Position numbers and translations under genes: made by a program. From an uncultured Flavobacteriaceae bacterium (lineage in GTDB: Bacteria; Bacteroidota; Bacteroidia; Flavobacteriales; Flavobacteriaceae), in NCBI GenBank assembly GCA_937136455.1, contig CAKZOO010000033.1:1-38646 (forward strand): a stretch of 38,646 nt of DNA, written 5' to 3'. The notes beneath the pieces were generated by a model. That model saw nothing but the letters and a program-made list of their open reading frames with translations. It was not told the origin of the DNA and ran no database searches. Below are positions 16,708 through 24,525 of the stretch, piece after piece. Every line of letters begins with the position of its first letter. The stretch's first letter is position 1.

Positions 16708-17262
16708 TTACTCTGATTCTTCCTTATCGTTGGTGTAAAAACTAAATACTGAACTACCGTATTTTCTATTTTCTAAAAAGTCTTCATCTTCTTTGAGCTT
16801 GGTGTGCTTCTCGTGTTCGATAATTAAACTACCTCCAGGGTTTAAGAGTTCTCGTTCAAAGGTGATCTCTTTTAGTTTATTAAAGTCTGCAACATCCATA
16901 TCATAAGGAGGATCGGCAAAAATTAAATCAAAACTATCTTCTGTTTTCTCTAAATAAGTAAAGACATCCATTTTGATGGCATTAATTGGAAAATGGAGTT
17001 CTTTTGAAGTGTTTTCGATGTATTTGACACATCCAAAATGAGCGTCGACAGCTGTGATATCGATACTTCCTCTTGAGGCAAATTCATAGGCGATGTTTCC
17101 AGTTCCAGAAAAGAGATCTAAAACGTTCAACTCATCGAAGTAATAGCGATTGTTGAGAATGTTAAACAAGCCTTCCTTAGCCATATCAGTAGTTGGTCTT
17201 ACAGGTAGATTTTTAGGGGCCTGTAGTCTTTTTCCTTTATAGGTACCAGAAATTATTCTCAT
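16708..17262 (-). CDS. rsmD: 16S rRNA (guanine(966)-N(2))-methyltransferase
   Basis: A 184-residue SAM-dependent methyltransferase of the RsmD family, which methylates G966 of 16S rRNA. It starts MRIISGTYKGKRLQAPKNLP, a family hallmark. SAM motif I is LDLFSGTGNIAYE at about 48-60, and the catalytic DPPY is at residues 117-120. Its start overlaps the DUF3822 stop by 4 nt, and the same pairing is common in Bacteroidota. It ends just downstream of the convergent rnpB. Confidence 0.96.
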   Translation of the reverse strand: MRIISGTYKGKRLQAPKNLPVRPTTDMAKEGLFNILNNRYYFDELNVLDLFSGTGNIAYEFASRGSIDITAVDAHFGCVKYIENTSKELHFPINAIKMDVFTYLEKTEDSFDLIFADPPYDMDVADFNKLKEITFERELLNPGGSLIIEHEKHTKLKEDEDFLENRKYGSSVFSFYTNDKEESE

Positions 17263-18035
17263 TGTGCAATAAGACTTAAGAGTTCAATTTGATCAGCGTT
17301 AATGGAAGAGTTAAATTGGTAGGGTAGTTCTGGAATGTAAAATTTCACCTTATTTATAAACTCACAGATTCTCTTGTGGTTTGCATCATTAACACTAATT
17401 GCTCCAAAGAGTTCAAGGTCGATTAATTCAGGATCTAGGGAGAGTTGTTCAAGACTAAATAGCAAGTAGTAGAGGAGTTCATCAGGATTCTGAATCTCAA
17501 AAACGTTGAACAAAGCCAATTTTCTGTCTTTAAATAGTGATAAACTCATAGAGTGCCCTTCTATGTAAGCATACACCTTATCTGAATTCAATTGTTTTTG
17601 AACAGGATATAATTTTCTCAAGAGGGCCGTACTGTGATGAATGAAATCAAATGAAGAGAAACGATCTAGTAACGCGTTATTTACATGAGTAAAAGGGATG
17701 TAGATAGAGTGAAGATCGAGATCAACTAAATAATCAATGGCTGGATTATCATCAGCTAAAAGCGCTGCATTGTATTTTAGATAATCACCCAAACAATTAG
17801 GATCGTATAGCGAATTTGGAACCAAGCTAAACCAAGGATTATTGTGAACTACAAGTACTTGTTGATACTCGTTTTGCATCACCTGATGTTTGTCCAAAAA
17901 ATTGAAGAGTTCTTCCGGTAGATGACTCAAGGCAATAGGTTGGTAGTATTGTATCTGCTGAGCCTGAATCACTTCGTTGCGATCTAAGTTTGTGATACAA
18001 AAAGAAAGTCCATTCAAACTCAATTGAATGGACAA
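17259..18035 (-). CDS. DUF3822 family protein
   Basis: A Bacteroidota-specific protein of about 258 residues from a TTG at 18035 (SIQLSLNGLSFCI). The fold looks like an actin-like or ribonuclease-H-like protein, with strands at both ends of each half (KVYAYIEGHSMSLSLFKDRK, LIDLELFGAIS), but I cannot assign a function. Upstream of the TTG the same frame stays open and reads VIETEIHTNYK, which looks like part of the family N-terminus, yet it has no usable ATG. An ATG right after the upstream stop (18076) is off by one base. The true start may therefore be frameshifted or unusual. The gene overlaps rsmD by 4 nt. Confidence 0.85.
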   Translation of the reverse strand: MSIQLSLNGLSFCITNLDRNEVIQAQQIQYYQPIALSHLPEELFNFLDKHQVMQNEYQQVLVVHNNPWFSLVPNSLYDPNCLGDYLKYNAALLADDNPAIDYLVDLDLHSIYIPFTHVNNALLDRFSSFDFIHHSTALLRKLYPVQKQLNSDKVYAYIEGHSMSLSLFKDRKLALFNVFEIQNPDELLYYLLFSLEQLSLDPELIDLELFGAISVNDANHKRICEFINKVKFYIPELPYQFNSSINADQIELLSLIAQ

Positions 18036-18076
18036 CTTATAATTGGTGTGAATCTCGGTTTCTATAACCTTGTCAT

Positions 18077-18721
18077 TTATTGTTTTTTATCGTATATCGG
18101 AGGCCAGTTACCATTCAAGCTTACATCGTTGATCGATCCTACTTGTATGATATTTCCATTGATTTCTTCAACACTAACAGCTGCATTTTCTTTAGCAACT
18201 AAGTCTTTTGGTTGGTCGTATAACACTACATCTTTTTCAACATATGCTCTAAAAACAGCAGCCTTATAGCCACCTTTTAGAATAACTTTAGATTCCATTT
18301 TGAATTTCTCTCCATTTTGAGCGAAAGGAACATTCATCATAGTTTTGTAACGAGTTGAGTTCTTGAAAATAGAGTCTTTAACAGAAACAGTTCCTAAAGT
18401 ATCGATGATCTGAACTTCTTCGAGCATATCAATACCGTAAACTTTGTTGAATTTCATATAAGAAGAATCTCTCTTTTGAACTAATGTAAATTCTCCATTG
18501 TCAACAAATTCAACTAATGTTTCAAAATTTGCAGCAAATTTTCCATTTACAGTCTTGTAGGCTTCTTGAGAGTTTCTGATGTCCTTAAGAGAATTTACAA
18601 CAGCTTGAAAACGTTCTTGTTTTGCTTTTTTAAACTCAATTGGAGCATTTACAGATTTATAAATTTGATAACCAAATACCGCAGCTAAAATCCATAGTGC
18701 AAGCGTAATAAGTTTTTTCAT
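18077..18721 (-). CDS. Membrane-anchored hypothetical protein, pseudopilin-like topology
   Basis: A 214-residue protein starting MKKLITLALWILAAVFGYQI. It has a single N-terminal hydrophobic helix (about 3-20), a helical stretch with SLKDIRNSQEAYKTVNGKFA, then a beta-rich C-terminal half. The layout (short cytosolic tip, TM helix, amphipathic helix, globular part) recalls pilin-like proteins of Bacteroidota, but no prepilin peptidase site is visible. An in-frame upstream ATG at 18760 would place the -7 box inside the gene, so 18721 is preferred. It is the first gene of an operon with DUF3822 and rsmD. Function unknown. Confidence 0.8.
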   Translation of the reverse strand: MKKLITLALWILAAVFGYQIYKSVNAPIEFKKAKQERFQAVVNSLKDIRNSQEAYKTVNGKFAANFETLVEFVDNGEFTLVQKRDSSYMKFNKVYGIDMLEEVQIIDTLGTVSVKDSIFKNSTRYKTMMNVPFAQNGEKFKMESKVILKGGYKAAVFRAYVEKDVVLYDQPKDLVAKENAAVSVEEINGNIIQVGSINDVSLNGNWPPIYDKKQ

Positions 18722-18757
18722 TACAGATATAGTTTGTTTAATTTTTATGACTAAAGA

Positions 18758-18765
18758 CAAATCTA
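18758..18765 (-). promoter_or_regulatory. -7 box of the hypothetical-DUF3822-rsmD operon
   Basis: On the minus strand TAGATTTG (18765-18758) matches TAnnTTTG. TSS would be near 18752, about 30 nt before the ATG at 18721. No clear -33. Confidence 0.4.
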
Positions 18766-18791
18766 CAATTTTTTTTTAATCGTGAAAGGTT

Positions 18792-18818
18792 TTGGCTTAA
18801 AAATCATGATTATATTTG
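18792..18818 (+). promoter_or_regulatory. Promoter of the RecD-like helicase operon, compatible with a leaderless start
   Basis: TTG (18792-18794, in TTTTGG) and TATATTTG (18811-18818) are separated by 16 nt. The box ends 6 nt before the ATG at 18825. A TTG at 18816 that could extend the gene lies inside the box and is not a credible start. Confidence 0.5.
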
Positions 18819-18824
18819 AAGTCC

Positions 18825-20255
18825 ATGATAGGAAAGCAATCAGAAGATTTATACAAAGCAGTTGAGGGTTCATTTAAGTATGAATTAACCACAGATCAGA
18901 AGGATACTTTAAGGGAACTTTCTAATTTTATTTTTAGTCAGAATAAAGATGAATTGTTTTTACTAAAAGGTTATGCAGGAACTGGTAAAACAACGCTGAT
19001 AGGTGCTTTGGTTGCAAAATTGTGGACGGTTGGGAAAAAATCAGTAATGCTTGCACCCACAGGAAGAGCTGCAAAGGTCATGAGTGGTTTTTCTAATTCA
19101 AAGGCCTATACGATCCACAAGAAAATTTACTTTCCAAAGAAACAATCCAATGGTGGAGTCTCTTTCACTTTAGGAGTGAACAAGCATAAGGATACCTTGT
19201 TTATTGTAGATGAAGCATCGATGATCTCCGATCGATCACTAGAGGCAAATCTATTTGAAAATGATTCTTTATTAGCAGATCTAATTCAATACGTTTATTC
19301 GGGGCATCGCTGTAAATTGATGTTTGTTGGAGATGTCGCTCAGTTACCACCGGTAAAACTCAATATTAGTCCCGCATTAGATCCCTCTGTTTTGGAGATG
19401 GATTACCAGAAAGAAGTCATCTTATCGGAACTCTCTGAGGTTGTTCGTCAAACACAACAGTCAGGTATTTTGGTCAATGCAACTCAAATTCGCACCCAGT
19501 TAGAGAAAGAGCTCTATGGAGATTTTAGATTCCAAATTGACGGATTTAGCGATATAGTTAGACTCATCGAGGGAAATGAAATTCAAGAGGCCATTGAAGA
19601 AGCCTACAGAGAAGTAGGGAAGGAGGAAACAGCATTTATAGTGAGATCCAATAAAAGAGCAAATCTATACAATGAAAGTATTCGAAGTCGAATTTTGTTT
19701 TTAGAACACGATTTGGCAGTTGGTGATTTTATGATGGTGGTCAAGAATAATTATTTTTGGCTTCCAACGTCATCATCAGTTGGTTTTATTGCAAATGGAG
19801 ACCTTATTGAAGTATTGGAGATTAGAGCCATAAAGGAATTATACGGATTTAAATTTGCTGAAGTAAGGGTTCAAATGGTCGATTATCCCAATCAAAAACC
19901 CTTTGATACCATATTGATGCTCGATACCATAAGTTCGGAATCTCCATCCTTATCCTATGAGGATTCCAACAGGCTTTATCAAGAGGTGCTCAAAGATTAT
20001 GAAAATGAAAAATCCAAGTATAAAAAGTATTTGGGAGTCAAGAATAACGAGTATTTCAACGCCTTACAGGTGAAGTTTTCCTATGCGATTACCTGTCATA
20101 AATCACAGGGTGGACAGTGGAAACGAATCTTTATAGAACAACCCTATTTGCCCGATGGAGTCGATAAGGAATATTTGAGATGGCTTTATACGGCCATCAC
20201 AAGAGCCCAAGATCGATTGTACTTGATTGGATTTAAAAATGAATTCTTTTTGTAA
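18825..20255 (+). CDS. RecD-like superfamily 1 DNA helicase (UvrD-like C-terminus)
   Basis: A 476-residue SF1 helicase, shorter than RecD2. Walker A GYAGTGKTT is at 49-57, APTGRAAKVM (motif Ia) at about 77-86, Walker B DEAS at 129-132, and GDVAQLPPV is motif III. The C-terminal motifs are SYAITCHKSQGGQW and YTAITRAQDRLYLIG (motifs V-VI). Such proteins use ATP to unwind DNA in repair or recombination; the exact substrate is unknown. The N-terminus lacks the long extension of RecD2. It is the first gene of a run with kdsB (23 nt), a HAD phosphatase and an acyltransferase. ATG 18825 is taken as start. Confidence 0.9.
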   Translation: MIGKQSEDLYKAVEGSFKYELTTDQKDTLRELSNFIFSQNKDELFLLKGYAGTGKTTLIGALVAKLWTVGKKSVMLAPTGRAAKVMSGFSNSKAYTIHKKIYFPKKQSNGGVSFTLGVNKHKDTLFIVDEASMISDRSLEANLFENDSLLADLIQYVYSGHRCKLMFVGDVAQLPPVKLNISPALDPSVLEMDYQKEVILSELSEVVRQTQQSGILVNATQIRTQLEKELYGDFRFQIDGFSDIVRLIEGNEIQEAIEEAYREVGKEETAFIVRSNKRANLYNESIRSRILFLEHDLAVGDFMMVVKNNYFWLPTSSSVGFIANGDLIEVLEIRAIKELYGFKFAEVRVQMVDYPNQKPFDTILMLDTISSESPSLSYEDSNRLYQEVLKDYENEKSKYKKYLGVKNNEYFNALQVKFSYAITCHKSQGGQWKRIFIEQPYLPDGVDKEYLRWLYTAITRAQDRLYLIGFKNEFFL

Positions 20256-20278
20256 TATCTTTAAAGTAAATTAATTCT

Positions 20279-21007
20279 ATGAAAATAGTTGCAATGATAC
20301 CAGCTCGTTATGCGGCAAGTCGTTTTCCGGCTAAGTTGATGCAAGACTTAAACGGAGCTCCGGTTATTGTGAGAACTCTTGAGGCTACGATGAATACTGA
20401 TTTATTTGATCAGGTATATGTAGTAACCGATAGTGATCTAATTGAAAAAGTTGTGACAGAAGCCGGTGGGACTGTTATCAAAAGCACCCAGGAGTACGAA
20501 TGTGGGTCTGATCGTATCGCAGCAGCAGCTCAGACCATCGAAGCTGATATTATTATCAATGTTCAGGGAGATGAGCCCTTTATTGAAAAAGATAGTCTTA
20601 AAGCATTAATAGCTGTATTTAAAGTAGACTCAACTAAAGAGATCGATCTAGCTTCACTGATGCATCCATTAAAAGATCAAGAATCCATCGAGAACCCCAA
20701 TAACGTCAAAGTGATTGTCGATCAGCAGTCCAATGCACTTTATTTTTCTAGAGCACCAATTCCATATCTTAGAGATCAGGATCAATCGATTACTTATTAC
20801 AAACACAAGGGTATTTACGCTTTTAGAAAAGAAGCATTATTAGAATTTCCTCAACTTCAAATGGGTCCCTTGGAAGCCGCAGAAAAAATTGAGGCGATTC
20901 GCTATTTAGAATACGGTAAAAAAATTAAAATGGTTCGCACAGATCAAGATGGAATCGGCATTGATACTCCTGAGGATCTCGTAAACGCAAGAAAAGCTTG
21001 GAGATAG
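20279..21007 (+). CDS. kdsB: 3-deoxy-manno-octulosonate cytidylyltransferase (CMP-Kdo synthetase)
   Basis: A 242-residue nucleotidyltransferase. It activates Kdo with CTP for lipid A inner-core assembly, indicating a Gram-negative cell with LPS. It begins MKIVAMIPARYAASRFPAKL, with the CTP-binding Arg/Lys motif, followed by YVVTDSD, ECGSDRIAAA, VQGDEPFI and YKHKGIYAFRK, all typical of KdsB. Length is standard. It ends in a 10-nt overlap with the HAD gene. Confidence 0.97.
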   Translation: MKIVAMIPARYAASRFPAKLMQDLNGAPVIVRTLEATMNTDLFDQVYVVTDSDLIEKVVTEAGGTVIKSTQEYECGSDRIAAAAQTIEADIIINVQGDEPFIEKDSLKALIAVFKVDSTKEIDLASLMHPLKDQESIENPNNVKVIVDQQSNALYFSRAPIPYLRDQDQSITYYKHKGIYAFRKEALLEFPQLQMGPLEAAEKIEAIRYLEYGKKIKMVRTDQDGIGIDTPEDLVNARKAWR

Positions 21008-21693
21008 ATTATTCAAATATTAAAGTTATTGGATTTGATGCAGATGATACACTCTGGGTCAATGAAACTTATTTTAGAGATACTGAAGCAAAGTTTGCTG
21101 AACTCTTGGATCAATACGAGACTCAAAACAAAATAGACCAGGAACTCTTTAAAAAAGAGATGGAAAACCTTCCATTGTTCGGTTATGGAATCAAAGGGTT
21201 TATTTTGTCGATGATTGAAACTGCAATTGAACTATCCAATGAACGTATTTCTCCAAAAGTAATTCAGACCATTATTGAATACGGAAAGGAGATGATTCAC
21301 AAACCTGTTGAATTATTGGAAGGTGTAGAACAAACACTTGAGGTTCTTTCCAAGGACTATCGACTCATTGTGCTTACCAAAGGTGATTTGTTAGATCAAG
21401 AACGCAAATTAAAACAGTCCAATCTTGAAACTTTCTTTCATCACGTAGAAGTTATGAGTGATAAAAAGCCCAAAAATTATAGGGATTTATTGGAGCATTT
21501 AGAAATTGATCCCAAGCATTTTTTAATGGTTGGAAACTCTCTTAAATCCGATGTGCTTCCTGTTTTGGAATTAGGCGCTCAAGCGGTACATATTCCTTTC
21601 CATACCACTTGGGCACATGAGGTAATTCAACCTAAAAAAGAAGACACCTATTTGCATTTGGATCACATAGGACAATTAAAAGAATATTTGTAA
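20998..21693 (+). CDS. HAD-superfamily phosphatase
   Basis: A 231-residue HAD hydrolase. The nucleophile motif FDADDTLW has Asp14 and Asp16. VLTKGD is motif II, the Lys motif is SDKKPKNY, and VGNSLKSD is motif IV. A cap domain lies between motifs I and II. The start is TTG at 20998 within the end of kdsB; this gives MEIDYSNIKVIGFDADDTLW, a normal distance to motif I. It is longer than and different from KdsC, so although it follows kdsB it should not be taken as the Kdo-8-phosphate phosphatase. The substrate is unknown. It overlaps the next gene by 1 nt (TAATG). Confidence 0.9.
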   Translation: MEIDYSNIKVIGFDADDTLWVNETYFRDTEAKFAELLDQYETQNKIDQELFKKEMENLPLFGYGIKGFILSMIETAIELSNERISPKVIQTIIEYGKEMIHKPVELLEGVEQTLEVLSKDYRLIVLTKGDLLDQERKLKQSNLETFFHHVEVMSDKKPKNYRDLLEHLEIDPKHFLMVGNSLKSDVLPVLELGAQAVHIPFHTTWAHEVIQPKKEDTYLHLDHIGQLKEYL

Positions 21694-22226
21694 TGAGAAA
21701 GTTAGTCGCTTATGTATTTCGTTTATTGGGATGGTCTGTAAAAGGAGAATTCTCACAATTGGATAAATACGTAATTATAGCGGCTCCCCATACTTCTAAT
21801 TGGGATTTTATATTGGGGATTACGGTTCGTTATATCTTAAAGTTAAAAACTAATTATATCGGAAAATCCAGTTTGTTTAAATGGCCCATAGGATGGTTTT
21901 TTAGAGCGACAGGAGGTGCTCCAGTGGATCGATCTGGAAATAAAAATTCAGTTCAATCGATTGTTGAAGTCTTTGAAAATAATGAGAAATTTAGATTAGC
22001 ACTTGCTCCTGAGGGAACTCGCAAAAAAGTTTCAGAGTGGAGAACTGGGTTTTATTATATCGCAAAAGGTGCAGGAGTACCTATAGTAATGATTGCTATG
22101 GATTACTCTAAAAAGGAAATCCGAATCGCTCCACCTTTTTACACCACTGAACATATGGAAAAAGACATGGCCTTTATCAAATCATTTTATAAGGATGCAG
22201 TGGGCAAAATACCAGAGAATACCTAA
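21693..22226 (+). CDS. Acyltransferase, PlsC/LPLAT family
   Basis: A 177-residue protein with the HX4D catalytic motif HTSNWD (His33, Asp38) and the acceptor-binding motif PEGTR (residues 106-110), as in lysophosphatidic acid acyltransferases. It is short and lacks a long N-terminal TM, although the first helix (KLVAYVFRLLGW) may dock on the membrane. It could acylate a phospholipid or an aminolipid; the acceptor is not determined by sequence. It is the last gene of the operon with kdsB and the HAD phosphatase, and ends 9 nt before the convergent yebC. Confidence 0.88.
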   Translation: MRKLVAYVFRLLGWSVKGEFSQLDKYVIIAAPHTSNWDFILGITVRYILKLKTNYIGKSSLFKWPIGWFFRATGGAPVDRSGNKNSVQSIVEVFENNEKFRLALAPEGTRKKVSEWRTGFYYIAKGAGVPIVMIAMDYSKKEIRIAPPFYTTEHMEKDMAFIKSFYKDAVGKIPENT

Positions 22227-22235
22227 GATTCTTAA

Positions 22236-22946
22236 TTATTCTTCCATGGTATGGAAGACATTCTGAACATCGTCGTCTTCTTCAATCTTTTCTAAAAGCT
22301 TTTCGACATCTGCTTTTTCTTCTTCACTAAGCGCTTTAGTGACTTGAGGAATACGATCAAATCCAGAAGAGAGAATTTCAATTTCTCTGCTTTCTAATTC
22401 TTTTTGTATGGCTCCAAAACTCTCAAAAGGAGCGTAGATATGGATACCATCTTCATCAGCAAATACTTCCTCAGCTCCAAAATCGATCATTTCTAATTCC
22501 AATTCTTCAGGATCAATTCCTTCACCATTAATTCTAAAGTTACAAGTGTGATCAAACATAAACTCGACAGATCCAGAGGTTCCAAGGTTTCCATCACATT
22601 TGTTAAAATAGGAACGAATGTTTGCAACCGTTCTTGTGTTATTGTCAGTAGCTGTTTCAATAAGAATAGCAATTCCATGAGGAGCATATCCTTCAAAAAG
22701 AACTTCTTTATAATCCCCTTGGCTCTTATCGCTAGCGCGTTTGATGGCACGTTCGATATTGTCCTTAGGCATATTGACAGACTTGGCGTTTTGAATCACC
22801 GCACGTAACCTAGAATTTGAATCAGGATCTGGACCACCTTCTTTAACGGCCATTACGATATCTTTTCCAATACGAGTAAATGCTTTGGACATTGCAGACC
22901 AACGCTTCATTTTACGTGCTTTTCTAAATTCAAAAGCTCTTCCCAT
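22236..22946 (-). CDS. yebC: YebC/PmpR family protein
   Basis: A 236-residue protein of the YebC/TACO1 family, starting MGRAFEFRKARKMKRWSAMSKAFTRIGKDI and with KSVNMPKDNIERAIKRAS, VLFEGYAPHGIAILIE and NTRTVANIRSYFNKCDG. Members were called transcriptional regulators; more recent work links YebC to translation of difficult sequences such as polyproline. Length and motifs are normal. It has its own -7 box and converges with the acyltransferase gene. Confidence 0.95.
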   Translation of the reverse strand: MGRAFEFRKARKMKRWSAMSKAFTRIGKDIVMAVKEGGPDPDSNSRLRAVIQNAKSVNMPKDNIERAIKRASDKSQGDYKEVLFEGYAPHGIAILIETATDNNTRTVANIRSYFNKCDGNLGTSGSVEFMFDHTCNFRINGEGIDPEELELEMIDFGAEEVFADEDGIHIYAPFESFGAIQKELESREIEILSSGFDRIPQVTKALSEEEKADVEKLLEKIEEDDDVQNVFHTMEE

Positions 22947-22974
22947 AATCTGTCTTAATTTTATTTAATAGTGG

Positions 22975-22982
22975 CAAAAATA
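22975..22982 (-). promoter_or_regulatory. -7 box of yebC
   Basis: On the minus strand TATTTTTG (22982-22975) matches TAnnTTTG; TSS near 22970, about 24 nt before the ATG. No clear -33. Confidence 0.5.
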
Positions 22983-23019
22983 GAAAAAAGTAGCTAAACT
23001 AATACTAGTTGGTGTTTTC

Positions 23020-23325
23020 TTATTCTCCGTTTGAAATACAACGCTCGATACGCTCAGCAAGAGCGAAATCATTGATGGATACTCCTTTTACAGAAGGTGT
23101 TTGAATACTAACAAGAAGCGTATTGAAGGTGTTTGTCCATTTTGGATAGTGACCTAATTTTTCACATTCAAATGCAATTCGAGTCATCGCTGAAAAGGTT
23201 TCTTTAAAATCTTGAAATTGAAAGCTACTCATCAATGAGTCTTCTTTATATCCCCAATGTGGTAAGTGCTTTAAGTTTTCTTTGATTTCTTCTTCTGTTA
23301 GTTTTACTAATTTATTATCTGACAT
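23020..23325 (-). CDS. Pterin-4a-carbinolamine dehydratase-like protein with altered active site
   Basis: A 101-residue small protein of the PCD/DCoH family, taken from ATG 23325. The body matches the family: helix MTRIAFECEKLGHYPKW (residues 47-63), strand pair around NTFNTLLVSIQT, then KGVSINDFALAERIE. In active PCDs two adjacent histidines and a third one in the strand (human His61, His62, His79) form the site. Here the equivalents are His59, Tyr60 and Pro77, so two of three are lost. It follows gcvT by 13 nt and is probably co-transcribed. Dehydratase activity is doubtful; a pterin- or folate-linked binding or chaperone role next to a folate enzyme is a speculation. Confidence 0.85.
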   Translation of the reverse strand: MSDNKLVKLTEEEIKENLKHLPHWGYKEDSLMSSFQFQDFKETFSAMTRIAFECEKLGHYPKWTNTFNTLLVSIQTPSVKGVSINDFALAERIERCISNGE

Positions 23326-23338
23326 CTTAATTGTTTGT

Positions 23339-24424
23339 TTATTGTTTGTAAAAAGGCAGTTTTGTAATGGTTGCAGCCACCTGATTTTTTCTGATCTGAA
23401 TCCAAATTGGAGTATCGATCTTTGAATGAGAAGTAGATACATACCCTAATCCAATTCCTTTAGATAGAGAAGGAGACATGGTACCAGAGGTAACCCTACC
23501 GATAACAGTACCGTCTTGATCGACAATCTCATATCCTGTTCTTGGGATTCCTCTTTCTTCTAAGACAAATCCAACTAATTTTTCACTACTACCTTGTTCT
23601 TTTTCTAGGGCAAGTGATTCTGAATTGACAAAATCCTTGGTGAATTTTGTGATCCACCCCAATCCAGCTGCTAGTGGAGAAGTCGTATCGTCAATATCAT
23701 TTCCATAAAGACAATATCCCATCTCTAAACGAAGCGTATCTCTAGCTGCAAGTCCTATGGGTTGAATACCATAGGATTCTCCAGCTTTAAAAACCGCATT
23801 CCAAAGCGCTTTTACATCTTTGTTTTTACAATAGAGTTCAAAACCTCCAGAACCCGTATAACCGGTTGCTGAGATGATGATATCACTAATACCAGCGATT
23901 GTGCCTACTTCAAAATGATAAAATTTAATAGCAGATAGATCAACCTCTGTCAACTGTTGCAATACTTCGGTAGCCTTAGGTCCTTGGACAGCTAAAAGTG
24001 CATAATCATCTGAATGATTGACTAGAGTTGCTCCAAATTCACTGTTGTATTTTGAAATGTGAGCAAAGTCTTTGTCGATATTCGAGGCGTTGACAACAGC
24101 CATATAGGAATCTTCATCCATTTTGTAAACGATTAAGTCGTCTACAATTCCTCCAGTTTCATTTGGCATACAATTGTATTGTGCCTGTCCAATACTAAGT
24201 TTGCCAATATCATTAGAGCAAACTCTTTGTAAGAGTGCTTCAGATGTAGGTCCTGAAATAAAGAATTCTCCCATATGGGATACATCGAATACTCCAACGG
24301 AATCTCTTACTACTTGGTGTTCTATATTTACTCCAGCATAGGAAACAGGCATGTTAAATCCTGCAAATGGAACCATTTTAGCACCTAAAGATTGGTGTTT
24401 TTCATTTAAAGCTATCGTCTTCAT
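23339..24424 (-). CDS. gcvT: Aminomethyltransferase (glycine cleavage system T protein)
   Basis: A 361-residue GcvT. It transfers the methylene unit from aminomethyl-lipoyl H protein to tetrahydrofolate and releases ammonia. Family marks are the opening LNEKHQSLGAKMVPFAGFNMP, DVSHMGEFFISGP, TGYTGSGGFELY and AARDTLRLEMGYCLYGND. Length is normal. No gcvH or gcvP is adjacent. The gene is followed 13 nt later by the PCD-like gene. Confidence 0.97.
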   Translation of the reverse strand: MKTIALNEKHQSLGAKMVPFAGFNMPVSYAGVNIEHQVVRDSVGVFDVSHMGEFFISGPTSEALLQRVCSNDIGKLSIGQAQYNCMPNETGGIVDDLIVYKMDEDSYMAVVNASNIDKDFAHISKYNSEFGATLVNHSDDYALLAVQGPKATEVLQQLTEVDLSAIKFYHFEVGTIAGISDIIISATGYTGSGGFELYCKNKDVKALWNAVFKAGESYGIQPIGLAARDTLRLEMGYCLYGNDIDDTTSPLAAGLGWITKFTKDFVNSESLALEKEQGSSEKLVGFVLEERGIPRTGYEIVDQDGTVIGRVTSGTMSPSLSKGIGLGYVSTSHSKIDTPIWIQIRKNQVAATITKLPFYKQ

Positions 24425-24525
24425 GAGGGTGTTGATAATTAATTCGACTGTAAAAATAGTATTCTTTTCAACGAATCACTCATAGACTTATAAATATTTT
24501 AAAAATGCTTTTATTCCAATTTGAA

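Noticed and set aside
22947..23019. Terminator between the PCD-like gene and yebC (AACTA-GTAT-TAGTT with a later T-run)
   Set aside because: Only five AT-rich pairs, and the T-run is separated by several bases; too weak to call.
23326..23442. Longer N-terminus for the PCD-like protein
   Set aside because: It overlaps the 3' end of gcvT in another frame and reads as non-family sequence; ATG 23325 gives the normal length of about 101 residues.
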